Shown: in pieces, positions 1 to 10,699 of the stretch
Position numbering within the stretch: the first letter of the stretch is position 1
How the letters are laid out: the number at the start of each line of letters is the position of its first letter
Source of the DNA: Puccinellia tenuiflora
Lineage: Eukaryota > Streptophyta > Magnoliopsida > Poales > Poaceae
Assembly: GCA_012064385.1 (NCBI GenBank)
Contig: QRDG01000131.1
Location: 47,790-111,789, forward strand
Direction: 5' to 3'
Length of the DNA stretch: 64,000 nt
Translations under genes and position numbers: made by a program
The notes under the pieces: model-generated
The model's input: the letters and a program-made list of their open reading frames with translations, nothing else
The model's database searches: none
Told to the model about the DNA's origin: nothing

Positions 1-1142
1 CACTGTGCCGACACTTCCCTACAAGCATCCGCAAATGCAAGAAAGTATTTAAAAATTAACTAACCGCAGCCTTAAACTCTGAGATCATACACTCCCTCAT
101 GCACTAGTTTACCGGCGGAGGTTTAGGTTTCTATCATTCCTGCAACCACCTCACAAGCAAACTAAATACACAATGCATTCTCCTAGGCTCATAAAGGTGA
201 AGTGTCATGTAGTCGACGTTCACACAACACCACTAGAAGAATAACAACACAAATTAAATATCAAACCATTAAATATTACTCAGCATAATTCCACTACTTG
301 CAACGAGACTTTCCCCATGTCCTCAAGAACTAAACGAACTACTCACAAGACATCATATGGAGCATAATCAGAGGTGATGAATGAATGATTAACAATCTGG
401 TCATAAAAGTATTTCACCGATAAAACTCAATAGCATCAATACATAAGGCAGTCAACGCCGGAAAAGTGATCCCAATGAACTACAAGAAGTATAACCCTAG
501 ATGCAACAGCGGAACGGAGTGGAGCTGTGGGGATGATGGTGTTGTCGGTGAGGATGACGTTAATGATGATCCCGATGAAGCCCATGACGATGAAGATGAC
601 AATGGCGACGATCTCCCCTCTCCGGGAAGGAATTCCCCGACAGATTTCTCCCTGTCGGAGAGCTTTTTCTCTCTCTGTGGTTTCCGCCTCCAAGGCGGCG
701 ACGGAATATTTTTTCGAAGCGTTCCCCGTGATTTTTAGGTCAAAGGGGTCATATACGCGAAAGGGGGCTGCCGGAGGCGGCACATGGCCGCCAGGTGGGC
801 CGCAGGCGTGGCCAAGGGTGGGGTCGCACCTGGGTGGCGTATGGCGCGCCTGGGTGGCGTATGGGCACCCTGTGGCCCCCCCTTTGGTTGCCCTTCTCGC
901 TTCCCTCGTCTTCTGGCGAAATAATAATCTCTGAATTTTTGCGGAATTTCTGGAGTTGCAGAAGTTCAATATCTTGACGTTGCTTTTTCCAGCTCATTTC
1001 GGGCTCCGGCAGTCAAATCACCAACGATCATCAAACATGCAAAATAAGATAAAATAACATAAGTATTTTATTCTAATATGAAATATATCCATAAATAACA
1101 GTAAATGATGATATAAAATAGTGATGTAAAATGGACGTATCA
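1..1142 (-). mobile_element. LTR of Athila-like gypsy element (left copy, partial)
   Basis: This matches the LTR at 7560-9071 from about position 11 to 1142, roughly 95-97% by eye. It is read on the minus strand. It begins at 1142 with an intact TGATACGTCCA terminus and runs out of the window at position 1, so about 370 bp of its inner part is not seen. The G+C-rich stretch at 740-900 is the LTR's transcribed region, and the overlapping ORFs on both strands there are LTR shadows. The DNA beyond its terminus (1143-1636) is also shared with the other copy, so it is part of a duplicated locus and not an independent insertion. Confidence 0.8.
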
Positions 1143-1636
1143 GATAACAATCATACCCGATACACACTATGCATGTCATTTTTACTATGAGTAAACAATG
1201 TAGAGATAAAAACATCACAACATATGAAGTCTCACTATTGCATTTATATGGAAAAACATAGCAATATTTTCTGGACTCTGGATACAAAAGAAAACATAAT
1301 TTCTATAAAAATAAATTTCACTGTCTCACTAAAGTTCGTCAGACAATTCGATAATCTAAGACACATCAAATTAATAAATTTGTGAATTTCTTTACAGGAA
1401 CATTGGAGGTGAACTAATTAATTAGACTGTAGAATTAGAAGTTGAACAACACGTAAACTGGCGCGAAAACTGCCCTAGACCAACGACACGCAGCGAAAAT
1501 GAAATGATTGGTCGAACTAATTGGCTTTGACCCATCGAGGAATTCTCAATTCTCCCGTGCTTCGATGGTTCAAGCAGGTACGGGTACCTCCTGTCCCAAA
1601 ATTGGTACCTACCTTACATCCACCGTGATTCCTGTC
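1143..1636. repeat. Duplicated flank, copy A
   Basis: AT-rich DNA next to an LTR end, repeated at 9072-9584 at about 95% identity by eye. The copies differ by substitutions and indels: copy A has an extra 7 bp near 1545, and copy B has about 29 extra bases near 9290. No coding signal is seen. Similarity stops at about 1636, where the sequence passes directly into an LTR end in the opposite orientation. Confidence 0.8.
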
Positions 1637-1756
1637 AGACTACAGTGAAACCTTGCTGAAAACTACTTGTCAACACCTTCTGCTCCTTGTTGGGTTCGAC
1701 ACTATTACTTATCGAAAGGACTACGATAGATCCCCTATACTTGTGGGTCATCAGAT
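1637..1756 (+). mobile_element. Inverted 3' end of a gypsy LTR
   Basis: About 120 bp matching the last bases of the LTRs ending at 25080 (plus strand) and 7560 (minus strand), ending CTTGTGGGTCATCA. Its orientation is opposite to the element that follows. It joins a duplicated flank on the left and the integrase coding region on the right, so it is a rearrangement scar and not a normal LTR. Confidence 0.75.
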
Positions 1757-3043
1757 ATCTAGGTACACCAAACCTAGTAAAAATGACATCCTTAAGTATT
1801 TTCAAAGAGGTTTTATGATCAGCACTAGGAGTAGGAATGTCTTCTACCCATTTAGTGACATAATCAACAGCAACAAGTATATGACTATTACCATGCGAAC
1901 TGGGGAAGGGACCCATAAAGTTAAATCCCCAACAATCAAAAGGTTCAATAACAATAGAATAATTAATAGGCATTTCATTACGTCTACTAATGTTGCCAAC
2001 TCTTTGGCATTTATTGCAAGATAAAATAAATTTTCTTGCATCCTCGAATAGAGTAGGCCAATAAAAACCTGATTGCAGCACTTTGTGTGCAGTTCTGTCT
2101 CCAGCATGATGTCCACCATAAGGACTGCTGTGGCATTTCCTCAAAATTTCTTCTTGCTCGTACTCCGGAACACAACGCCGAATAATACCATCAACTCCTT
2201 CTTTATATAAATGTGGGTCATCCCAAAATAAATGCCTCAGGTCATAAAAGAATTTCTTTCTTTGCTGATAAGTAAAATTTAGAGGCAAAAAATTGGAAAC
2301 AATAAAGTTAGCATAATCTGCATACCAAGGATTTTCAGGAGTGTTTACCTTTATGGCTGCCAACAGTTCATCTGAAAAATTATCATTAACAGGAATAGGA
2401 TCATCAAGAATATTTTCCATTCTAGACAAATTATCAGCAACTGGGTTGTCAGCACACTTCCTGTCAACTATATGCAAATCGAATTTTTGCAACAAAAGAA
2501 CCCATCTAATAAGCCGTAGCTTAGCATCTTTACTTTCTATGAGATATTTAATAGCAGCATGATTAGTATGAATAGTTACTTTTGAGTCAACAATGTAAGG
2601 TCTAAAGTTATCACAAGCAAAAACAACATCCAAGAATTCCTTTTCTGTAGTAGCACAATTGTTTTGAGCATTATCAAGAGTTTTGCTAGCATAATGAATA
2701 ACATTAAGTTTCTTATCGATGCGCTGTCCTAAGACAACACCTACAGCAAAATCACTAGCATCACACATTATTTCAAAAGGCAAATTCTAATCTGGGAGTT
2801 GAACAACTGGAGCGGTTGTTAAAGCTTTCATAAGAATTTCAAAAGCTTATTTGCAATCATCATCAAAAACGAAAGGACCATCTTTTTGCAAAACATTAGT
2901 AAGAGGTTTAGAAGTTTTGGAAAAATCCTTTATAAACCTCCTATAAAAACCAGCATGACCAAGAAAACCGCGTATACCTTTAACATCTCTTGGACAAGGC
3001 ATCTTCTCTATAGCTTCAATTTTAGCTCTATCGACTTCAATGC
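1757..3043 (-). pseudogene. RT C-terminus, RNase H and truncated integrase of the gypsy element
   Basis: Resumes the RT frame after the nested solo LTR with GIEVDRAKIEAIEKMP, then the connection domain and the RNase H start CDASDFAVGVVLGQ. The integrase zinc-binding region (HHAGD followed by a CNKC pair) and the core come next, and coding ends at GVPRYLMT, where an inverted LTR end begins. Two in-frame stops lie near 2850 and 2790 in the linker before RNase H. The first catalytic aspartate of the integrase core, normally in GIDFMGPF, reads Asn here (GFNFMGPF, codon at 1920-1922), and the third acidic residue is lost with the truncation. Not functional. Confidence 0.85.
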
Positions 3044-3048
3044 CTCTT

Positions 3049-4828
3049 TGATGACGGAATTGATGAGAGTGTTTTTGCCTAAACTACGCCACCAAGCACT
3101 CTTGATACCCTGAAAGGAAAATAATATATTGGATAGGTTGAGCCTCCAAGTGTAGAGTATGTAGAAGTGGAAGTTTTTTCCCACGAGGGTGACTCGATGG
3201 TTTGATATCGAACTCTCGGGGAATCAGTAGTGGGTATTTTATCTCCTTGTCCTTCTCTAGATTTCCTGCAAACAAAGTAGATTGCTTTGTGCCCTCAACC
3301 TCACCAAGTGGTTGCCAAGCACAAGGTGTGAGAATGATATTAAGATAATAATGAATGCAAAACAGTAAATAAATATGCAATGGTGGTAAGTAGTAATGCA
3401 AGGATGATAGTAAAGATGATGGATGATATTTTTGGGGTTTTTATATTTGTATGCAATGAATAAAAGTGTTTTTGTATTTTCTGATTTTAAAATGGCTGAA
3501 TGTAGAAAATGCTTAAAAGTGGTTGGAAAGTTGTTTCTTATGATTAAAAATGGACCGGGGTTCATGGTTTCACACATGCACTCTCTCTTTAATATAGTGT
3601 GGCAAATAAGTAGACATAGGATTAACATATGAGATTGCAAACAAGTTTAATGACATGTTACTAATTATATGAGCATCACGTCCTAACATAGAGACCTTTT
3701 GATTATTAGTCTCACTTATACTCCACCAAGATGCGAACTAAATCATAACACCTCAGTAATTAAGATGACTCAGATTATAGCCTTAAGATTAATGACATGA
3801 AGTGAAAATAAGAACATGCTGGATCTAGTCATAGGTAGAGGCTTGTCACTCCTCATACCTTGCAACATGGTATTTTCGTTTATCCCTAGTGAGGCAACAA
3901 AGCAAGGTAAACACCCAATGGATCGCGATATTAAGTTGTCAGCTTATCACATCACCACCTCCGTTACTCCAACTAATGCACATGTTCCCCCTCACACGCT
4001 CTCATAAACATGCTTGATCAAAACAAGGATACAAGAATGGGGTACATAATATGCATCTACTTTCATAACTAAAATAAACATTGCAATCGCAACATATATT
4101 AACTCATAAAAAGATCCATCACAAAGGTAATACAACGATGACCGTAATCATGTTCAGCAGCTCATACGGTGCTAATTAGTGAAGCTCAAGAGAGAGAGAG
4201 AGAGAGATACATATGCTACTGCCACAAACCCATAGTCCAGAGGTGGACTACTCCCTCTTCATCATGGAGACGGTGGAGATGTCGATGGAGAAGAAGGAGA
4301 CCTCTCCAGTAGCGCTCTGCCAGAGTTTCCCCCCTCTAATCTGCAGCCTCCTGGTCTCTGTTTCTTGTTTCTCTCGTGTGGCGGCTCTCTCTCCGAAAAA
4401 TGTCGGGGGGCTCTTTATATAGGCGTTTTTAGGTCACAAGGAAGCTTCAGGAAGAAGGATCGTCGCAAACGGGGCCACGAGGGCCAAAAGAGGTGGGCCC
4501 ACGCGGCCCCTGTACCTGGCCGTGTGGGGCACCCTCTTTCGCCCCTCCGGCCTCTGTTTGCTTGCTTCCTTCGTTCCTAGGTCTTCCTCCTTCCAAAATA
4601 ATGATCCCTGTAAATTTGCAGCTCATTATGACGTCGTTAAGGCCCTGAAATAAATAAGGAAAGAAATAGGGGTTTTCTGTCTGCGCAGGATTAATTCCAT
4701 AAAAAGGGGAAATCATTATTAATTACCAAAATCATTAAATAACAGTAATATACCCCTTATATGATGCAAATATGAATGGAATACAAGTATTATAGTGCAA
4801 AGTTCATGTATGCATTTTACATGCATCA
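3049..4828 (-). mobile_element. Solo LTR inserted in gypsy RT
   Basis: A 1780 bp block that interrupts the RT frame between ...HKISER and GIEVD.... On the minus strand it starts TGATGCATG and ends CCGTCATCA, the usual TG...CA termini. It is flanked by CTCTT (3044-3048) and TTCTT (4829-4833), a 5 bp TSD with one mismatch. A minus-strand TATA-like CTATATAAAG lies near 4410-4420. No internal coding region is present, so it is a solo LTR left by LTR-LTR recombination. The ORFs within it are spurious. Confidence 0.75.
4189..4207. repeat. GA microsatellite
   Basis: About nine uninterrupted AG dinucleotides inside the solo LTR. Confidence 0.9.
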
Positions 4829-4833
4829 TTCTT

Positions 4834-5945
4834 TCCGAAATTTTGTGTCCAAGAACTATACCTTCATTAACCATAAAATGGCATTTCTCCCAATTCAGAA
4901 CAAGGTTTGTTTCTTCATATCTCTGCAAAACTTTATCAAGATTGTGTAGGCAATTACCAAAGGAAGTCCCATCGACGGAGAAATCGTCCATGAATACTTC
5001 AACGATTTTCTCACAAAAGCCATGGAAAATAGGAGACATGCATCTTTAAAAAGTAGCAGGAGCATTACATAAACCAAAAGGCATGCGTCTATAAGCATAA
5101 GTTCCATAAGGACAGGTAAAAGTTGTTTTCTCCTGGTCTTGGTGTCTGACCGCAATTTGAGAAAAACCAGAATTACAATCAAGAAAACAAAAATGAGTAT
5201 TCTTAGAAAGCCTTTCTAACATTTGATCAATAAAAGGTAAGGGATAATGATCTTTCTTTGTAGCCTTATTTAATTTTCGAAAATCAATGCACATTCCATA
5301 ACTGACTACAACTCTTTGAGGGATAAGCTCATCATTATCATTTTCAACTAAAATAATACCTCCTTTCTTAGGAACACAATGCATAGGACTAACCCACCTA
5401 CTATCAGCAGTAGAGTAAATTGTACCTGCTTCGAGGAGTTTGAGCACCTCGTTTCTTACCACTTCCTTGATTTTCGGAAACAACCTCTGTTGATGGTCAA
5501 CGACAGGTTTTGCATCAGGCTCAACATTAATTATATGTTGACATACATCAGGAGAAATCCCTTTAAGATCATCCAGATTGTAGCCCATCGCGCCTCGATG
5601 TTTCCGAAGTACTTCCAATAATCTCTCCTCTTCCTGTCCTGAAAGTTTAGCACTAATAATAATAGGATAAATTTTATTCTCATCAATAAATACATATTTG
5701 AGATAATCAGGAAGAATTTTAAGTTCCAAAACAGGATCTCCCTTAGGAGGGACCGGCATCCCTAAGGATTCCACCGGTAAATTATGTTTAAGAATTGCAG
5801 GTTGATGGAGGAAGATGTCCTCGAACTCATTCCTTTCCTGCATGAAAACCTCACTTTCATGGTCCTCCATGAATTGCTGCAAAGGATCATTAGGAGCAAC
5901 GCCAATAGCAGCAAGCTTTTCGATTTTACAGTCCTCATTAGGCAA
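4834..5945 (-). pseudogene. Reverse transcriptase (N-terminal and palm) of the gypsy element
   Basis: From the minus strand: a linker, then the RT fingers with GTIYSTADSRWVSPMHCVPKKGG, the conserved RMPFGLCNAPATF motif, and the catalytic motif VFMDDFSV just downstream. One nonsense codon (TTA at 5046-5048 on the plus strand; expected Q of ATFQRCM, CAA to TAA) separates the two parts. The frame is then cut by the solo LTR after HKISER. A C-to-T type change explains the stop, as expected for methylated repeat DNA. In an active element this enzyme copies the RNA into DNA. Confidence 0.85.
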
Positions 5946-6850
5946 TTCTTTTTCATGACGTTGTTTAGCAAATTTGGAAAAATTAAACTCATATCTTTCA
6001 CCGCCAAATTTAGTAAAAACCTTTTCCTTTTTGCAATCTATAACAACACTTCAAAGTATTTAAGAAAGGTCTACCAAATATAATTGGACAAGAATTGTCC
6101 GCAACAGAACCAAGTACTAGAAAATCAACACGGTATTTAGTCTTACCACATAAAACTTCAACATCTCAAACAGTTCCCACTATTAGCGAGCGGAATAACC
6201 ATATCAATATCTTCAATTTCGCAAGTCCCAATTTCATGCATTACTTCTTGATATAGAGAAAAAGGTATTGCACTGGAACTGGCACCAATATCACACAAAC
6301 CATAATAGCAATGATCACCAATTTTCATAGATATAACAGGCGCACCAACCATTTTAACTTTACCTTTAAGAGGCCTAACAATGTTAGAAGCTTCCTCACA
6401 AAAGACTATATGACCTCCTTCTACATTTTCCCCTGTTAAATCCTTAACTAAAGCTACAGAAGGTTGAACTTTTAGTTGTTCATCATGCTCTTTAGCTCTC
6501 TTTCCACTTTTCTTAACAACTTTGGTAATCGCAGCATGTTCTTTTACTCTAACAGGAAAAGGCAATTTCTCAACATAAGAAACAGGCAAAATAGGATCAG
6601 GTGTGTAAACTTGTATTGCATTTTCAGTGATAGGAGTGATTTCGATTTCTTTAATTGGTTCATGGAACTTATTCCACTTTTGCTTAGGAATATCAATATA
6701 AGAGGCAAAAGCATTAAAGAGATCAACAATGATTTGAGAATCAAGACCATATTTAGCACTAAACTCATGGAAATCAGGAGTTTCACCAAAAGATTTAATG
6801 CATTCATAATCACAAACTATACCTGATTCATTACCTTTATCTATTCCCAA
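5946..6850 (-). pseudogene. Gag C-terminus and aspartic protease of the gypsy element
   Basis: The frame running from 6850 to about 6158 carries the gag tail and the retroviral-type protease motif YGLCDIGASSSAIPF. The canonical active site is D-S/T-G; here it is D-I-G-A-S, as in related Triticeae copies including the one at 26.6 kb (CDMGASASAIP). The frame is lost near 6158, then in another frame the protease tail DNSCPIIFGRPFL continues toward RT. The frameshift makes it a pseudogene. Confidence 0.75.
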
Positions 6851-7444
6851 TCTTCAGTATTGCGTTGAAGTCTCTCAAAAAGATCCCATTTATAATCAAT
6901 CTTCTTATTTGTGAAAGATCCAGCTGAGGAAGCATAAAGCAAGTCCTTGTCATGACGAGAAAGTCTTGCATAAAAATTTGTAACTATAATGCTTCTGGGG
7001 ATATCATGAATAGGGCACTTAAGCATTAAAGCTTTCAATCTCCCCCAAGCTTGAGCAATACTTTCTCCTTTGCGAGGCCAGAAGTTATAAATAATATTCC
7101 TGTCTTGGTGAATTTCATGCAGAGGATAAAATTTAGCATAAAAGGGAGGCACTATTTTATCCCAATCCAATAGATGAGAATCATCCAATAGCCTATACCA
7201 CTCCATAGCTTTGTCTTTGAGTGACAATGAGAATAATTTCCGCATGATTACTTCTATAGAAACACCTGCAAGTGATAACCAGGATGAACCGTTCCGTCTC
7301 CTGCATAACGGTTACTCATAACACGATCAACAATTCTCATAGGTATTTTAAATGGAACGTTTTCAATGGGTGGAGGACCTCTTGCTGCCACAAGAACAGC
7401 GGAGAGGGTGTCTCCAAATGTTGATTCAAACTCAGAAGGCTCCA
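6841..7444 (-). pseudogene. Gag of the gypsy element
   Basis: Begins at an ATG at 7444 (MEPSEFES...). The gag core contains KDKAMEWYRLLDDSH and the retrotransposon gag signature YNFWPRKGESIAQAWGRLK. A frameshift near 7250 splits the start from the core, and a stop near 6841 separates it from the following protease frame. The same domain occurs on the plus strand at 25196-26040, which supports common ancestry. Confidence 0.8.
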
Positions 7445-7530
7445 TAATGAAGTAGAGAGACAGGTAAAATAAAAACAGCACTTGTAGTAAAAGTGTTCCT
7501 TACCAATTCTACTTACCAATAGCGCTTTGC

Positions 7531-7548
7531 TCCCCGGCAATGGTGCTA
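7531..7548 (-). promoter_or_regulatory. Primer binding site (tRNA-Asp type), decayed
   Basis: On the minus strand it reads TAGCACCATTGCCGGGGA, just inside the 5' LTR. The intact form seen at 16812 and 25092 starts TGGCGCCGTTGCCG, complementary to the 3' end of tRNA-Asp. All differences are G-to-A or C-to-T. Confidence 0.8.
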
Positions 7549-7559
7549 GAAACTAGTCT

Positions 7560-9071
7560 TGATGACCCACAAGTATAGGGGATCTATCGCAGTACTTTCG
7601 ATAAATAAGAGTGTCGAACCCAACGAGGAGCAGAAGGTGTTGGCTTGTAGATTCGTGCAAGGTTTCACTGCAAACACTAACAGACGAATTTTTATGGGTT
7701 TTTATAGTAACAAATAAATAAAGTGCGAGTAAATAAAAGAGAGCAATAATTATTGTGGCAAGTGGCCCAATCCTTTTAGCACAAAGGACAAGCCGATGAT
7801 TGTACTTATGATGGCTAAATGCTCCTGAGGACACATGGGAGTTATGTCAAGTCACTTTCGCTTCATACTGCTGCTTAATGTTTAATGTTTTGCTAAGTAT
7901 TGTGTGGGTGAACCTATGCTAATGAACCGCCCTTACTTGTACTAGAACACACTTGTGATTACACTTCCCTACAAGCATCCGCAAATGCAAGAAAGTATTT
8001 AAAAATTAACTACCCGCAGCCTTAAACTCTGAGATCCTACACTCCCTCATGCACTAGTTTACCGGCGGAGGTTTAGGTTTCTGTCATTCCTGCAACCAAC
8101 TCACAAGCAAACTAAATACACAATGCATTCTCCTAGGCCCATATAGGTGAAGTGTCATGTAGTCGACGTTCACACAACACCACTAGAAGAATAACACCAC
8201 AAATTAAATATCAAACCATTAAATATTACTCAACATAATTCCACTACTTGCAACGAGACTTCCCCATGTCCTCAAGAACTAAACGAACTACTCACAAGAC
8301 ATCATATGGATCATAATCAGAGATGATGAATGAATGATTAACAATCTGGTCATAAAAGTATTTCACCGATAAAACTCAATAGCATCAACTACACAAGGCA
8401 GTCAACACTGGAAAAGTGATCCCAATGAACTACAACAAGTATAACCCTAGATGCAACAACGGAACGGAGTGGAGCTGTGGGGATGATGGTGCTGTCGGTG
8501 AGGATGATGTTGATGATGATCCCGATGAAGCCCGTGACGATGACGATGACGATGGCGACGATCTCCCCTCTCCGGGAAGGAATTTCCCCGACAGATTTCT
8601 CCCTGCCAGAGAGCGTTTTCTCTCTCTGTGGTTTCCGCCCCCGAGGCGGCGGCGGAATATTTTTTCGAAGCTTCCCCCGTGATTTTAGGTCAAAGGGGTC
8701 ATATAAGCGAAAGGGGGCTGCCGGAGGCGGCACATGGCCGCCAAGTGGGCCCCAGGCGTGGCCAAGGGTGGGGGCGCGCCTGGGTGGCCTCTGGGCACCC
8801 TGTGGCCCCCCTTTGGTCGCCCTTCTGGCTCCCCTCGTCTTCTGGCGAAATAGTAATCTCTGAATTTTTGCGCAATTTCTGGAGTTGCAGAAGTTCAATA
8901 TCTTGACGTTGCTTTTTCCGGGTGATTCCGGGCTCCGGCAGTCAAATCACCAACGATCATCAAACATGCGAAATAAGATAAAATAACATACGTATTGTAT
9001 TCTAATATGAAATATATCCATAAATAACAGCAAATTATGATATAAAATAGTGATGCAAAATGGACGTATTA
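7560..9071 (-). mobile_element. 5' LTR of the Athila-like element
   Basis: 1512 bp, reading on the minus strand from TAATACGTCCA (first G mutated to A) to GGGTCATCA. It matches the partial LTR at 1-1142 and, in opposite orientation, 23630-25080. The G+C-rich block at 8560-8870 gives long overlapping ORFs on both strands that I treat as shadows. Confidence 0.85.
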
Positions 9072-9584
9072 GATAACAATCATACCTGAGTTTTGTACAC
9101 ACTATGCATGTCATTTTACTATGAGGAAACAATGTAGAGATAAAACATCACAACATATGAAGTCTCACTATTGAATTTATATGGAGAACATAGCAATATT
9201 GTCTGGACTCTGGATACAAAAGAAAACATATTTCTATAAAAATAAATTTCACGGTCTCACTAAAGTTCGTCAGACAATCACGTCAAAAAAAAAGTTTGTC
9301 AGACAATTCGATAATCTAAGACACATCAAATTAATAAATTTGTGAATTTCTTTCCAGGAACATTGGAGGTGAACTAATTAATTAGACTGTAGAATTAGAA
9401 GTTGAACAACACGTAAACTGGCGCGAAAACTGCCCTAGACAATGACACGCAGCGAAAATGAAATGATAGATCGAACTAATTGGCTTTGACCAATGGAGGA
9501 ATTCTCCCGTGCTTGGATGGTGCAAGCAGGTACGGGTACCTCCTGTCCCAAAACTGGTACCTACCTTACATCCACCGTGATTCC
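9072..9584. repeat. Duplicated flank, copy B
   Basis: Partner of 1143-1636. Homology ends at about 9584 (CCGTGATTCCTGT), after which the DNA is unrelated to copy A. No gene is evident. Confidence 0.8.
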
Positions 9585-10303
9585 TGTGAGGGTGTTATAG
9601 CCATTTCATATCGTTCCACAATTCCACCCAGTCAGAACCGATCGAAACACTACCGCAACCGGCACATGCACCCACTCCTGTCCATCCCCAATGACAGCAA
9701 CACCGGCGCAACCGACGTTCGATCCTGGTGAAGACCCTCCTCCATTGTCGAGAAGCACCTCTTCGGGTCGAAGTACAAAAGCACCTAATCTATGAACCTA
9801 GTTTAGATCTTAGTCATCCGTGGAAGTGGGGTTGTGGCACCAGTTGGCCGCTTCCAGAAAATTAGTGCTTTAATGGGTGCTTGGTTAACTAGCCTTTTTG
9901 TTCAATTACTTACATATCGAATGTTGCAAATAATTGAAGTAACAAGAGAATGGTGAGAAAATACTGTCTTGTGAGCTGGTAGCACACTGCTGCATGTCCC
10001 TCTTGCATCTGTAATCTTAGGTTTCAATGGCAACTTTAGCAGATATCGTGTCACTACCTTTCCGGTGAACAACTACAAATTTGTTGTCATTCCTTATATA
10101 TTGTAAATGTTTTTTCTATTCCTTTACATTTCACACCTCTCTTTCAAGATCATCAATACACATGTGTGTTGAGAATGACTTCTGAATAACAATAGTCTTA
10201 TTGGCACTCTCATGTTTCCGTCGAGTTGAACTATAAATCAGAGTAAAATAGTTCCCGTCGAATATTGAAACAGCCTCCTATAGTTCTGGATATCAGCAAC
10301 TAG
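9585..10303. other. No recognisable feature
   Basis: Moderately AT-rich sequence with no long conserved ORF, terminal repeat or RNA gene that I can recognise. Confidence 0.5.
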
Positions 10304-10645
10304 TGGTCTTTTACAGAGATCTCGGTCGGCAATGCCCAACATATTTCTCTTACGAAGCTCGTCGTCAAATTCGAAGGTATTCTCGTTGACACATGTGTCC
10401 GATTGTTGGCATGGGCCAACATGGGTTCTGACGTCATCCGCGGCAAGGATTCGTTCGTGGTCGTTGAAGGTGAAGTCAGAGTCGCTGTCTCGAGGAGAAC
10501 TGGAGAAGTGATGGCGATGACGTACAATGGCAAACTCGACGGTGGTCTATTTTTCTCCACAGTGAGTGTGCATCATGTTGGTGGCCAGATCGACCGGTGG
10601 TGCCCAACATGGTCGTGTTCCATAACGACATTGATGCATTTGTAT
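10304..10645 (+). other. Unrecognised open frame, possible exon remnant
   Basis: A frame open for about 113 codons between a stop at 10301 and one at 10645, with no ATG before about 10421. The translation looks protein-like (SFVVVEGEVRVAVSRRTGEV, then MAMTYNGKLDGGLFF), with higher G+C at third positions than the flanks. TTTTACAG just inside its start (near 10308-10315) could be a splice acceptor, and CCACAGTGAGTG near 10560 resembles a splice donor context. I do not recognise the family. It may be an exon of a gene fragment or chance. Confidence 0.3.
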
Positions 10646-10699
10646 TGATTTTTGGCCAGTTTAATCCCTCAATTTTCTTCTACATTTTCAAATAAAATG

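Larger units (their letters stand above)
1757..9071 (-). mobile_element. Athila-like Ty3/gypsy retrotransposon, truncated and nested
   Basis: Minus-strand element, read from 9071 down to 1757. In order: 5' LTR (7560-9071), tRNA-Asp primer site (7531-7548), gag, protease, reverse transcriptase (RT), RNase H, and integrase cut off after its second catalytic region. The 3' part of integrase, the polypurine tract and the 3' LTR are missing. A solo LTR (3049-4828) sits inside RT. Gene order protease-RT-RNaseH-integrase and the FMDDFSV active site are typical of gypsy. The protease and integrase motifs suggest the Athila lineage, by recognition only. Several stops and frameshifts show it is dead. 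Confidence 0.85.

Noticed and set aside
436..977. ORFs of up to 177 codons, repeated at 8389-8906 and 23769-24181
   Set aside because: They lie in the transcribed part of gypsy LTRs, occur on both strands and diverge in frame between copies.
1..9584. Duplicate blocks 1-1636 and 7950-9584 as an assembly echo
   Set aside because: The copies differ by several percent with distinct indels, unlike an assembly duplication, though the junction at 1636 still needs read support.
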